DNA of 64,000 bases. Source: Pseudomonas sp. A34-9. Its GTDB lineage: Bacteria; Pseudomonadota; Gammaproteobacteria; Pseudomonadales; Pseudomonadaceae. The stretch lies in assembly GCF_029543085.1 (NCBI RefSeq), contig NZ_CP119967.1:1700501-1764500 (forward strand), given 5' to 3'. Shown here piece after piece: positions 1 through 8,176 of the stretch (position 1 is its first letter; each line of letters opens with the position of its first letter). The notes beneath the pieces are model-generated. The model ran no database searches. It was not told the DNA's origin and worked only from the letters and a program-made list of their open reading frames with translations. The position numbers and the translations under genes are program-made.

Positions 1-1
1 G

Positions 2-304
2 GAAATGCAGCAGTCGCAAAGCCAGGTGCTGAAGTTGCATGCCAGCCTGGGTGCCCAAACCGTGCGCGAAAGCACGATCAATGAAACTCGCGTGCTCTAC
101 CGCCAGCAATACCTTGAGTTGGGCACCCGGCCCTTGCTGGACTTGCTCAATGCTGAGCAAGAGGCTTATTTGTCGCGGGTCGAGCAGCAGACCACGCTCA
201 ATAGCCTGCGCCGGTTACAGATCAATTGCCTGTATAGCGCAGGCCATCTCAGTCAGTCGTTTGGTGCTGCCAACGACGCCACCTACCGTGAGCGTTTGCC
301 ATGA
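2..304 (+). CDS. TolC-family outer membrane channel of a type I secretion system, C-terminal part
   Basis: The frame is open from the window edge, so only the last about 100 residues are seen. The text has TolC-family C-terminal features: a long amphipathic helix with a conserved stretch around GTRPLLDLLNAEQEAY (family: substrate-specific exporters end with a similar R-x-LLDLLNAE-E segment) followed by a helix that runs to LCYLYSAG-like residues. It would form the outer membrane/periplasmic tunnel for the exporter that follows. Its stop overlaps the ATG of the ABC exporter gene by four bases (ATGA), which indicates translational coupling. The N-terminus and signal peptide lie outside the window. 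Confidence 0.85.
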   Translation, partial: EMQQSQSQVLKLHASLGAQTVRESTINETRVLYRQQYLELGTRPLLDLLNAEQEAYLSRVEQQTTLNSLRRLQINCLYSAGHLSQSFGAANDATYRERLP

Positions 305-2466
305 GCCGCCGTGTCCAAGAGCCACTGCAAGCCAACCCGTCAGCTGTTTCCCCGCCCTGGCTGGAAATGTTGTTGCTTGTTGCTGGCCATTACAACCTGA
401 GCTTCTCGCCTGAGGATGCTCGGCTGGCAGCCGCCTGGCAGGACAGTGTACATTCCGATGACCAACTGTATGCCATTGCCAAACATTTGGGACTGTCGGT
501 CAAGATTGATGATGAGTTACAGGCCGAAGACCTGACTCAATGGCGTTTGCCCTTGTTGGTGCAATTGGCCGACGGCCAGTTGGCGCTGATCGAAGGCTTG
601 CGTGCCGAGGATCTGCTGCAAGTCCGGCTCAGCGGCGACCATGGCCTGGCCACGGTGTTGTCGCGCCAGGAGCTACTGGAGCAATGCCGCCGTGTCATTC
701 TGCTGCGCCCGGTGGGTAATCGCGCCGACGTCCGAGTGGACGACTACATCAAACCGTATGACAAAAACTGGTTCAAGGGCATCGTCCTGCAGGACTTGAA
801 GTCCTATCGCTATGTACTGTTCGCCTCATTGGTTGCCAACCTGATGGGGTTGGCCGGCGTGCTGTTTTCCATGCAGACCTATGACCGAGTGATTCCTGCC
901 GGCTCCATGCCGACCCTGTATGTCCTGTTTATCGGGGTCCTGCTGGCGGCCGGTATTGATTTCACTATCCGCAATGCCCGTTCCCATGTCACCGACTTGC
1001 TGGGCAAGCGTGCGGACACGCGTCTGTCGGACAAGGTCTTTGGCCATGCCATCCGGTTGCGCAACTCGGCCCGTCCGCGTTCCACCGGTACCTTCATTTC
1101 CCAGATTCGCGAGCTGGAACAGATTCGCGAACTGATCACCTCCAGCACTATTACTGCGTTGGCGGACCTGCCGTTCTTCCTGCTGTTCCTCGGCGTATTC
1201 TGGCTGCTGGTCGGCCCGCTGGTACTGGTGCCGCTGTGCGCGCTGGTGTTGATGGTTACACCGGGCCTGTTGTGCCAGGCCAAGCTGGGGCGCCTGGCCA
1301 ACGAAGCGTTGCGTGAGTCGAGCCTGCGCAACGCCTTGCTGGTGGAAACCATCCAGGGCATGGAGGATGTCAAGGCGCTGCAAGCCGAGCAGAAATTCCA
1401 GCTGAGCTGGAACCATTACAACGCTACCACCGCATCGGCAAACCTGCGGCTCAAGGCATTGACCCATCGTTTGCAGTATTGGTCGCAATCGATGCAGACC
1501 CTGGTGTTTGCCGTGGTGATTTTCTTTGGCGCGCCGATGGTGATGGCGGGCGACCTGACCACCGGTTCGCTGGTGGCGGCCTCGATCCTCGGCTCGCGCA
1601 TGATGGCGCCGATGGCCCAGTTGACTCAGGTGATCATTCGCTGGCAGCAGGCCAAGACCGCCCTGGAAGGCTTGGACAAACTGATGCGGTTGCCCACCGA
1701 CCATCCCGAACACAGCCACAAAGTCCACCGCTCTCACCTGTACGGCGACTATGTGCTGGACCAGGCGGTGTTCGCCTATGGCGGCGACAGCCCGGTGCTG
1801 CAAGTCAGCCAACTGAAAATCCGTGCCGGCGAACGAATTGCCGTGTTGGGCCGCAACGGCGCAGGCAAGTCCACGCTACTGCAGGCGCTGGTCGGGGGCG
1901 TGGACTCACGCTCTGGCCTGGTCAGCCTGGATGGCGTGGCGTTGCAACACCTGGACCCGGCAGACGTGCGCCGGGATGTAGCCTTGTTGACCCAGGACTC
2001 GCACCTGTTCCACGGCACCATCCGCGAGAACCTGAAACTGGGCGCGCCGTTGGCCGCTGATCAGGAAGTGCTCTCGGCACTGGCCCTGACCGGCGCCGCT
2101 GCGTTTATCAAAAAGCTGCCGACGGGCCTGGATCATTTGATTCTGGAAGGGGGGCTTGGGCTCTCCGGTGGCCAGAAACAATCGCTGTTGCTGGCTCGCC
2201 TGTTGTTGCGCCAACCCAACGTGCTGTTGCTGGACGAGCCGACCTCTTCACTGGATGAAGGGGCAGAGCGCCTGTTTCTGGAAAATCTCGACCAATGGGC
2301 GCAGGGCAAGACCTTGCTGATTGCCACCCATCGCCCTGCGTTGTTAGAGCTGGTCGAGCGAATCATCGTCGTCGATGACGGCAAAATCGTGCTGGATGAA
2401 CCCAAGGAGGAAGCGATCCGCCGACTCAGCGCCACTCATTCTAATGGAGCATCTCAGCATGGCTGA
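301..2466 (+). CDS. type I secretion ABC transporter, permease/ATPase (LapB-like)
   Basis: This 721-residue inner membrane exporter has three parts. Residues about 15-140 form a peptidase C39-like domain in which the catalytic Cys position is occupied by other residues (HYNLSFSPE where C39 has a Cys), so it should bind rather than cut its substrate, as in the LapB/HlyB class. A six-helix ABC membrane domain spans about 165-450. The ATPase shows Walker A GRNGAGKST (about 515-523), signature LSGGQ (about 621-625), Walker B VLLLDEPTSSLD (about 641) and an H-loop ATHR. Genes for TolC-like and HlyD-like partners flank it without gaps. LapB-type exporters usually move large RTX adhesins; no such substrate gene lies in the window. 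Confidence 0.93.
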   Translation: MSRRVQEPLQANPSAVSPPWLEMLLLVAGHYNLSFSPEDARLAAAWQDSVHSDDQLYAIAKHLGLSVKIDDELQAEDLTQWRLPLLVQLADGQLALIEGLRAEDLLQVRLSGDHGLATVLSRQELLEQCRRVILLRPVGNRADVRVDDYIKPYDKNWFKGIVLQDLKSYRYVLFASLVANLMGLAGVLFSMQTYDRVIPAGSMPTLYVLFIGVLLAAGIDFTIRNARSHVTDLLGKRADTRLSDKVFGHAIRLRNSARPRSTGTFISQIRELEQIRELITSSTITALADLPFFLLFLGVFWLLVGPLVLVPLCALVLMVTPGLLCQAKLGRLANEALRESSLRNALLVETIQGMEDVKALQAEQKFQLSWNHYNATTASANLRLKALTHRLQYWSQSMQTLVFAVVIFFGAPMVMAGDLTTGSLVAASILGSRMMAPMAQLTQVIIRWQQAKTALEGLDKLMRLPTDHPEHSHKVHRSHLYGDYVLDQAVFAYGGDSPVLQVSQLKIRAGERIAVLGRNGAGKSTLLQALVGGVDSRSGLVSLDGVALQHLDPADVRRDVALLTQDSHLFHGTIRENLKLGAPLAADQEVLSALALTGAAAFIKKLPTGLDHLILEGGLGLSGGQKQSLLLARLLLRQPNVLLLDEPTSSLDEGAERLFLENLDQWAQGKTLLIATHRPALLELVERIIVVDDGKIVLDEPKEEAIRRLSATHSNGASQHG

Positions 2467-3682
2467 TGTTCACGAAAAACTGGCGCGGTTGCGTGCCTAT
2501 ATACGCAATAAAAAAACGCTGGAGGCCATGGACCCGGCCGATGACGCGGCGCTGCATCATTCGACGCGGACCATCGGCAGCCTGGTGTTGATCGTGCTGA
2601 TCCTGGGCACCTGGGCGTGGCTGGGCCGGCTCGACGAAGTGTCCAAGGGTGACGGGAAGGTGATCCCCAGCTCTCATGAGCAAGTCATTCAATCGCTGGA
2701 AGGCGGCATCCTGGCGGCGCTCAAAGTTGCTGAAGGCGACCTGGTGGAGCAGGGGCAAGTGTTAGCCCAGCTTGACCCGACGAAGTCCGAATCGAATGTC
2801 GAGGAGAGCGCTGCGCGCTATCGGGCTGTCCTGGCCAGTGCCACACGGTTGCAGGCGGAGGTGGACGGTAAACCACTGAGCTTTCCTGACGAATTGCAGG
2901 GCTACCCCGAGCTGATCAAGCGCGAAACCAGGCTGTATCAGGAGCGTATCAGCCGGCTCAAGGAATCCCTGGCCGGGGTGAACGATTCGCTCAGGTTGGT
3001 CGACCGAGAGCTGACAATCACCCAATCACTGGCCAAGACCGGCGCTGCCAGCAACGTCGAAGTGATCCGCCTGCAGCGTCAGCGTAGCGAGCTGCAACTC
3101 AAGACTACCGAACTGCGCTCTTCCTATCAGGTGCAGGCGGGAGAAGAGCTGGCCAAGGCGCGTTCCGAGGTCAGCTCGTTGAGTTCGGTGATTCGTGGGC
3201 GGGAAGATTCATTGACGCGCCTGACCGTACTGTCGCCTGTTCGAGGCATCGTCAAGGGCATCGAGGTGACGACCATCGGCGGTGTCATTTCGCCTAACGG
3301 CAAGTTGATGCAGATTGTGCCGCTGGATGATCAACTGCTCATGGAGACGCGCATTTCACCCAGGGATATCGCCTTCATCCATCCAGACCAGACGGCCAAG
3401 GTGAAACTCACCGCGTATGACTATTCGATCTATGGCGGGCTGGACGGCAAGGTGGTGACGATTTCTCCAGACACCATCCAGGATAAGGTCAAGCCGGAGA
3501 ACTACTACTACCGAGTGTTCATCCAAACAGACTCCAACGTGCTCACCAACAAAGCCGGTCAGCGCTTTGCCATTGTGCCGGGGATGATCGCAACGGTGGA
3601 CATCAAGACCGGCTCCAAGACCGTGCTGGACTATCTGGTCAAACCGTTCAACAAAGCCCAGGAGGCCATGCGGGAACGCTGA
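2459..3682 (+). CDS. HlyD-family periplasmic adaptor of the type I secretion system
   Basis: The 407-residue protein has a short cytoplasmic N-terminus, one membrane segment (about residues 39-57), a biotinyl-lipoyl-like half motif (SHEQVIQSLEGG, about 76-88), a long coiled-coil arm (about 110-265) and the returning beta-barrel part. It bridges the ABC exporter and the TolC channel. I chose the ATG at 2459, preceded by GGAG nine bases upstream; it overlaps the exporter's end by eight bases. An in-frame ATG at 2444 is possible but has no clear ribosome site. It is the last gene of the operon. Confidence 0.92.
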   Translation: MADVHEKLARLRAYIRNKKTLEAMDPADDAALHHSTRTIGSLVLIVLILGTWAWLGRLDEVSKGDGKVIPSSHEQVIQSLEGGILAALKVAEGDLVEQGQVLAQLDPTKSESNVEESAARYRAVLASATRLQAEVDGKPLSFPDELQGYPELIKRETRLYQERISRLKESLAGVNDSLRLVDRELTITQSLAKTGAASNVEVIRLQRQRSELQLKTTELRSSYQVQAGEELAKARSEVSSLSSVIRGREDSLTRLTVLSPVRGIVKGIEVTTIGGVISPNGKLMQIVPLDDQLLMETRISPRDIAFIHPDQTAKVKLTAYDYSIYGGLDGKVVTISPDTIQDKVKPENYYYRVFIQTDSNVLTNKAGQRFAIVPGMIATVDIKTGSKTVLDYLVKPFNKAQEAMRER

Positions 3683-3738
3683 GTTGATATTCAGTAACCG
3701 CCCGGCCAGTACCCTCTCCTGACAGCCCTCCAAATTAG

Positions 3739-3779
3739 CCAAGATAGTCGACACCATTTTTTAGTGGACACTATCTTGG
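3739..3779. terminator. inverted repeat after the secretion operon
   Basis: CCAAGATAGT (3739-3748) pairs perfectly with ACTATCTTGG (3770-3779), and CCA/TGG extend the stem after a bulge. It lies 56 bases after the HlyD stop. It could stop transcription, but there is no clean T-run after it; it could also be a relic of a mobile-element end at the border of the accessory scar. Confidence 0.4.
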
Positions 3780-3848
3780 ATATCCGAAGTGCTGGAATAT
3801 CCCTGGTGGGTTTTTCTGGCGTTCTTACATTTAAAGCGAGGAGCAGAT

Positions 3849-4256
3849 ATGAGTACAAATCCTTTCGAATATGCAGGCAAAACTGTGTTGATCACCGGTG
3901 CCGCGACCGGTATCGGTCGAGCCACTGCGCTTGCCTTTGCGAGCAACGGCGCCAACGTGGTCGTAGGCGATGTCGATTAACGCGCCATTGACACTTGTCA
4001 AATTGATTGAAGAACAAGGAGGGGGCGCTATGTTCATTGAAACCGACGTCTCCAAAGCCGCTTCCGTCGAAGCCTTGGTGATGTCCGACGTAAAGCGTTT
4101 CGGCAAGATTGATGCGGCGTTCAACAATACCGGGGTTTTGCCGCCCACCGCACCCTTGGCCGAACAAAGTGAAACTGACTTTGATAGGTGCATAAGGATC
4201 TGAGAGGGTTTGCTAGAAGGATTTTGTTGCTTGAAGTACCATGATTTTCGGGGATA
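3849..4256 (+). pseudogene. short-chain dehydrogenase/reductase, broken
   Basis: An intact start gives MSTNPFEYAGKTVLITGA followed by ATGIGRATAL, the Rossmann TGxxxGIG motif of classical SDR enzymes. The frame closes with TAA at 3978 right after VVVGDVD. The expected continuation (KLIEEQGG, then FIETDVS and FNNTGV, equivalent to the NNAG motif) is read in the next frame from about 3970. That frame meets TGA at 4201 and SDR-like residues GFCCLKY continue to about 4252. The catalytic Tyr-x3-Lys part is missing. So the gene has a frameshift, an internal stop and a lost 3' half. It cannot make an active enzyme. Confidence 0.8.
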
Positions 4257-4527
4257 CGGACTCAAGGCAATACTGGTCGGACATGCCACTAGAATGAGCA
4301 TCGCTCAGTTCCAATGCAGTTCTGCCCATTATATATTTTTGCAAAAAAGGCTCCTGATGATTTCTGACTCACTAATGCCTTACGCGCCTAATGTCGGTCA
4401 GTATTCTGAATACACCTCGTGATTAACCTTATCTATTATTTGTGAGGTTGATTTTTTAAGCTTGCCGACAGTTAGTTTGATACACGTTTTATTGGTCTAA
4501 ATCGCGTTAATTTCTAATCTTCGTGCG

Positions 4528-5187
4528 TTAAAAACAAGCGAGCACTTGCTGTCTATAATGTTGGGAAAAGCTTAGATGATAGTTTGCTACGGTTGCGTCC
4601 CCTCCTAGAGAAATGATGTTCGCGGAGTCAGCTCCAATAAGCTGCCTATCGTCCCTTTTAATACCGTCATTTCGACCGTCATCATTGCATGCAATACCAT
4701 TTATACCTAGTCTTGAGCCATAAGTAGAAGCTGAAGATTGCACTTCATCCAACACCGCTAGGTCATCGGGTAGATCTTCTGCAATCCGCTCCGCAAAGCC
4801 TTGCAACGTCGATTCCGCTAGCATAAACAGCCACGCTTGATCATCAGATTCACCCGTTCGCCGAAGTACTCGTCCCAGCACTTGCCGGTAATGCAACTCG
4901 GTTCGAATACGGCTGAGGTAGCAGCACACTTGCAGGCGTGGAATGTCGGTTCCCTCACTTATCATCCCGACAGCAACAATCCAGCGGCAATTGCTCTGCC
5001 TAAATGCGTTGATCACGAGCTGAGCGTCCGGAGTTCTGTTTGTCACGATGCGGCAATCCTCCCCTTTGGTATCCAGGGCCTTAGCAATTTGATGGGCGTG
5101 CTCAATGTCGGTAGCTACCACCAAGCCTGCAGCATCCGGCTTTTTTTGGCGAAGCCCATTTAGCTTGCTGCGGCCAAGATTGAGCAA
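4528..5187 (-). pseudogene. superfamily 2 DEAD/DEAH helicase, C-terminal remnant
   Basis: The 219 codons contain the second RecA-like domain of an SF2 helicase: AAGLVVATDIEHAHQIA (motif IV region), VAVGMISEGTDIPRLQVCCYL (motif V region; here the match to MxSEGxDxPR is direct) and HYRQVLGRVLRR (motif VI QxxGRxxR). The first RecA domain with Walker A and DExx is absent: the frame is closed by TGA just upstream of VINQLLNLGR. The piece is less GC-rich than the flanks and stands alone in the scar. Helicases of this type occur in defence and restriction loci (family knowledge), but no partner gene is seen here. Confidence 0.75.
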
Positions 5188-5656
5188 TTGATTGATTACT
5201 CAAATAGCCTAGGAAAATCAACTGCTCATAAGTTTAAGATGAACTTACATAGAATCGCTATCTGGGCTCGCTTCGTCATGGGACTCAACTGAGCTGGCCT
5301 GCGGAAACCCACTAAGATGTTGCCAGATGTAGTGAGTTTAGTAGATCCCGACGTCCAATGTGACGGGTAAATCAGTAACCAATATATTGTCAGACTTAGT
5401 GGAAGGTAAGGGAGCAAACCTCCCCCTGGCCCAGCGCTAACGGGAGTACTTAGTCATTCTGCTGCAGGCTAATCGTGGCCTGGAGTTCTCTTGTCAGGGT
5501 GAGGTAGTCGTTTTGCTATATCTTCTGTAAGTTGTTGTTTTAGCTTTTGGGTTTGGTGTGGGGAGGCAGTAATTGCTCATGCTGTCATAAATAAATTTAA
5601 CCGTAATGATTGGGTGCGCATACAGTATTAGGGCTTCGATCATCAATGAGTATGTG
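5188..5656. other. AT-rich stretch without recognisable gene
   Basis: About 470 bases between the helicase remnant and the HNH gene. Only short unconvincing frames are present (the longest, about 63 codons at 5226-5417 on the minus strand, has no family features). The base composition is clearly lower in GC than the flanking chromosome, in keeping with decayed foreign DNA. Confidence 0.5.
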
Positions 5657-6022
5657 TTAGTTCTTGTTTTTGATCAGCTCTGCAAGTGCGGCGAATGGAT
5701 TGTGCGTTGCGGTGGAGATTTTCGGGGAACTAGTAGAGGAATCAGAAAAATATTGTTGGTCTGTGTAGCGAGAGTGCTCATTGTCATGGCAGAAAAGGCA
5801 AAGTAGTTCCCAGTTTGATCCATCCTGAGGGTTATTGTCATGGTTATGGTCGCGATGGTGAACCGTTAGCTCGCTTAGGCGTTTTCCCGAAAACTCTCGA
5901 GCACATCTGCCACACACATGCGGGTACATTTTTAGGGCCTTATCGCGATAGCCCATTTCCTTGTCGCGTTTAGCGTCAGCGAGAATGCGGTCGAGTTTCG
6001 ACGTGTCCTTGGTCTGGTTCAT
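5657..6022 (-). CDS. yajD: YajD-family HNH nuclease, complete copy
   Basis: A 121-residue protein with CGRC (zinc knuckle), the HNH core TVHHRDHNHDNNPQDGSNWELLC split as HHRDHN...N...LLC, and the second knuckle CLFCHDNEH. This is the arrangement of the YajD group of HNH endonucleases, a small DNA/RNA nuclease family of unknown cellular role. The C-terminal tail ends in FAALAELIKNKN, as in intact family members. A diverged, truncated copy lies upstream on the same strand. This copy has lower GC than its neighbour, which suggests that it came with the accessory DNA. Confidence 0.85.
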   Translation of the reverse strand: MNQTKDTSKLDRILADAKRDKEMGYRDKALKMYPHVCGRCAREFSGKRLSELTVHHRDHNHDNNPQDGSNWELLCLFCHDNEHSRYTDQQYFSDSSTSSPKISTATHNPFAALAELIKNKN

Positions 6023-6133
6023 TTTGTCTTCACGTTTTAGAGAAAAGGCTCCGACGACGGAGGGCGATTAATGTACGTGATTCGCGTTATCGTGCCAAAT
6101 ACGGCCAATCGCCGGTATGTGACGAGCAAACGC

Positions 6134-6406
6134 TTAACTTAGAGCTTTGGCATACCATTTTTCTCGCAGATACACGCACAACAGCTCCCAGTTCGAACCG
6201 TCCTGCGGGTTGTTGTCGTGGTTGTGGTCGCGGTGATGCACGGTCAGTTCGCTCAGGCGCTTGCCGGAAAATTCACGGGTGCAGCGACCACAGACGTGCG
6301 GGTACATCTTCAGGGCCTTATCGCGGTAGCCCATTTCCTTGTCGCGCTGGTTGTCGGCGAGGATGCGATCCAGCTTCGACGTATTGGTTGGGGTGGACGA
6401 ACTCAT
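6134..6406 (-). pseudogene. YajD-family HNH nuclease, truncated copy
   Basis: Residues 9-58 match the complete copy at 5657-6022 almost residue for residue (SKLDRILAD, RDKEMGYRDKALKMYPHVCG, HHRDHNHDNNPQDGSNWELLC). After NWELLC the sequence changes to VYLREKWYAKALS and stops. The second CxxCH knuckle and the tail are therefore lost, so nuclease activity is unlikely. Its GC-rich codon use fits the upstream chromosome. I read it as the resident yajD gene, cut at its 3' end by the event that brought the accessory segment and the second copy. A short functional product cannot be excluded. Confidence 0.75.
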
Positions 6407-6454
6407 GGGTTCACCTTTGTAAAAGACTAATGACGGTTATGGGCAGAGTTTAGC

Positions 6455-7141
6455 TCAGCCCTTGAGCTTCTCGGCAATCCAGATCGTGTGGCGGGTGCCC
6501 TTGTTGCCGTGGGCGAAGACCTGGACTTCTTCTGCCTTGAAACCGGCCTTCTTCAATTTGTCGGAAAACTGCCGGTCGGCGCTGGCTGACCACACGGCGA
6601 GCACGCCTTTGGGGCGCAAGGCTTTGGCGCAGGCATTCAGACCCGCGGCGGAGTACAGCCAACTGTTGGCCTTCTGCGTCAGGCCTTCGGGGCCGTTGTC
6701 GACGTCGAGCATGATCGCGTCGAAACCATTCGGCTCGCTTTGCAGCACCTTGGCTACGTCTTCCTGACGGATCACCGTTCGCGGATCAAGCAGCGGACGA
6801 CCGGACTTTTCGCCGAGCGGGCCACGGTTCCACTCGACCACACCGGGAACCAGTTCCGCCACGACCACTTCGGCAGTTTTACCCAGATGCTTGAGCGCGG
6901 AGGCGAGCGTGAAACCCATGCCCAATCCACCGATCAGCACCCGCGAGTCCGGCCGCCCGGCGACTTTGCGGCAAGGAATCTCGGCCAGGGCATCTTCGGA
7001 GCCGTGCATGCGCGTGTTCATCAATTGCCCGCCGTCGCCGCCCTGGATCTTGATGACGAAATCCTCGCCATACTCGAACAGGCACAGGGCACCGCCGCTT
7101 TCAGGGATCGGGGTGGTGTCGAGCAGAACGAAACGTTTCAT
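6455..7141 (-). CDS. spermidine synthase-like methyltransferase-fold protein
   Basis: A 228-residue protein with the Rossmann-like fold of spermidine synthases: RVLIGGLGMGFTLAS (about 67-81) corresponds to the cofactor-binding GGGxG loop, VVVAELVPGVVEWNR (about 92-106) to the acidic residue loop and DAIMLDVDNGPEG (about 141-153) to the aminopropyl site region. It lacks the N-terminal beta domain of SpeE and is short, so the substrate is uncertain. It belongs to a family of spermine/spermidine synthase domain proteins common in Pseudomonas. It is followed on the same strand by the truncated yajD. Confidence 0.75.
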   Translation of the reverse strand: MKRFVLLDTTPIPESGGALCLFEYGEDFVIKIQGGDGGQLMNTRMHGSEDALAEIPCRKVAGRPDSRVLIGGLGMGFTLASALKHLGKTAEVVVAELVPGVVEWNRGPLGEKSGRPLLDPRTVIRQEDVAKVLQSEPNGFDAIMLDVDNGPEGLTQKANSWLYSAAGLNACAKALRPKGVLAVWSASADRQFSDKLKKAGFKAEEVQVFAHGNKGTRHTIWIAEKLKG

Positions 7142-7221
7142 GGAAATCTCTACAAGGGGGAAGGCAAGCAGGCCCGTTGGGAGTAGCCTGAGCGCAGACT
7201 AGAGGCCAAACGGAGCCCTTG

Positions 7222-7506
7222 ATGAAGCGCACCATTCTAACGGTCATTGCCCTGGCCGTGCTCTCGATTACTGCAGTGCAGGCGCAACAGACCATTCCGG
7301 TCAGCCCGGCGCCGCAACCCGGCTCGCCCGGCACCGCGACACCGACGCCGTATCCGCAGATCACGCCGATCAACATCCCCAAGTCGGGCGCCGGCAGTGG
7401 CAGCCCGCCGCTGGTGCCGATCGAAATGCCCAGCCCACCGAGCAAGGATCAACCAGTGCCCGGCATTGAACCGACCGGCACCAAAGCGAAATCCCCCGGC
7501 GGTTAA
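7222..7506 (+). CDS. small secreted Pro/Gly-rich protein of unknown function
   Basis: The 94-residue product starts with a clear Sec signal peptide (MKRTILTVIALAVLS then ITAVQA-QQ, cleavage after about residue 22). The mature part is low-complexity, rich in Pro, Gly, Ser and Thr (PVSPAPQPGSPGTATPTPYP), with no recognisable domain. I chose ATG at 7222 over the TTG just before it. The last four bases overlap the end of the convergent cyclic-nucleotide-binding gene. Function unknown; a disordered periplasmic or surface protein is likely. Confidence 0.7.
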   Translation: MKRTILTVIALAVLSITAVQAQQTIPVSPAPQPGSPGTATPTPYPQITPINIPKSGAGSGSPPLVPIEMPSPPSKDQPVPGIEPTGTKAKSPGG

Positions 7507-7976
7507 ACCTGTTGCGCCGCCAGTTGGCCGTCGGCCATGCGCAGGCGTTTCGACAGCGAGACGGCGAGGGCGCGGATGATCTTTGCGGCGATTTTCGGCG
7601 CATCGTTGAGCATTTTTTCCAGCGAGTCCTTGCCGAGGTTCAGCAGTTGGCAGTTGCTCGCGGCAATGCAGGTGGCCGAACGGCGCTCACCATCGAGCAC
7701 AGCCATTTCACCGAAGGCGCGACCGCTGCGCAGGGTGGCCATGGTGATGACTTGACCATCAGCGCCGGTTTTCTGCACGGCCACCTGGCCGGTGTGAATG
7801 ATGCACATGAAACTGCCGGCGTCGCCCTCGCGGAAAATCGCTTCGCCCTCAGCCACGGTGCTGATGCTGAAATAGCCGGAAGCGGCCGCGAAGTCGGCCA
7901 GTTGCAATTGATCGAACAGGCCACAGTCCATCAGCCAGTCGCGGATTTCGTTGTTCAGGAAGGTCGGTTCTGACAT
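7503..7976 (-). CDS. cyclic nucleotide-binding domain protein
   Basis: The 157 residues form one cNMP-binding beta roll: FREGDAGSFMCIIHTGQV (about 47-64) and the phosphate-binding cassette FGEMAVLDGERRSATCIA (about 88-105), with the conserved G-E and the R-x-A pattern. There is no helix-turn-helix after it, unlike Crp/Fnr regulators, so it should act as a sensor or regulatory subunit rather than bind DNA. It is a single-gene unit, convergent with the secreted protein gene. Confidence 0.85.
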   Translation of the reverse strand: MSEPTFLNNEIRDWLMDCGLFDQLQLADFAAASGYFSISTVAEGEAIFREGDAGSFMCIIHTGQVAVQKTGADGQVITMATLRSGRAFGEMAVLDGERRSATCIAASNCQLLNLGKDSLEKMLNDAPKIAAKIIRALAVSLSKRLRMADGQLAAQQV

Positions 7977-8025
7977 GTCGTCACGGTCTTTGTGTTTTCA
8001 CTGTTTCAGGCTTCACACCCTCCCT

Positions 8026-8115
8026 TGTAGGAGCTGCGGAAGGCTGCGATCTTTTGATTTTGATTTTCTGAAAGGCAAGATCAAAAGATCGCAGCCTTCG
8101 GCAGCGCCTACCGGG
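8026..8115. repeat. REPIN, TGTAGGAGCTGC family
   Basis: TGTAGGAGCTGCGGAAGGCTG with the inverted partner CAGCCTTCGGCAGCGCCTAC and an inner AAAAGATC pair make a long hairpin about 90 bases long between 7976 and 8177. It is one of at least ten copies of this family in the window. Confidence 0.85.
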
Positions 8116-8176
8116 GATCTGTGGAGTATCGGCCTCTTGGGTCTGGAATTAAGACCCAAGTGACCGACGGAGTTCC

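Noticed and set aside
5226..5417. 63-codon minus-strand frame in the accessory scar
   Set aside because: No ribosome site, no likeness to the helicase upstream part, and no family features.
8026..8115. Regular repeats that might suggest a CRISPR array
   Set aside because: They are single inverted REP pairs scattered in different gaps, not direct repeats with unique spacers.
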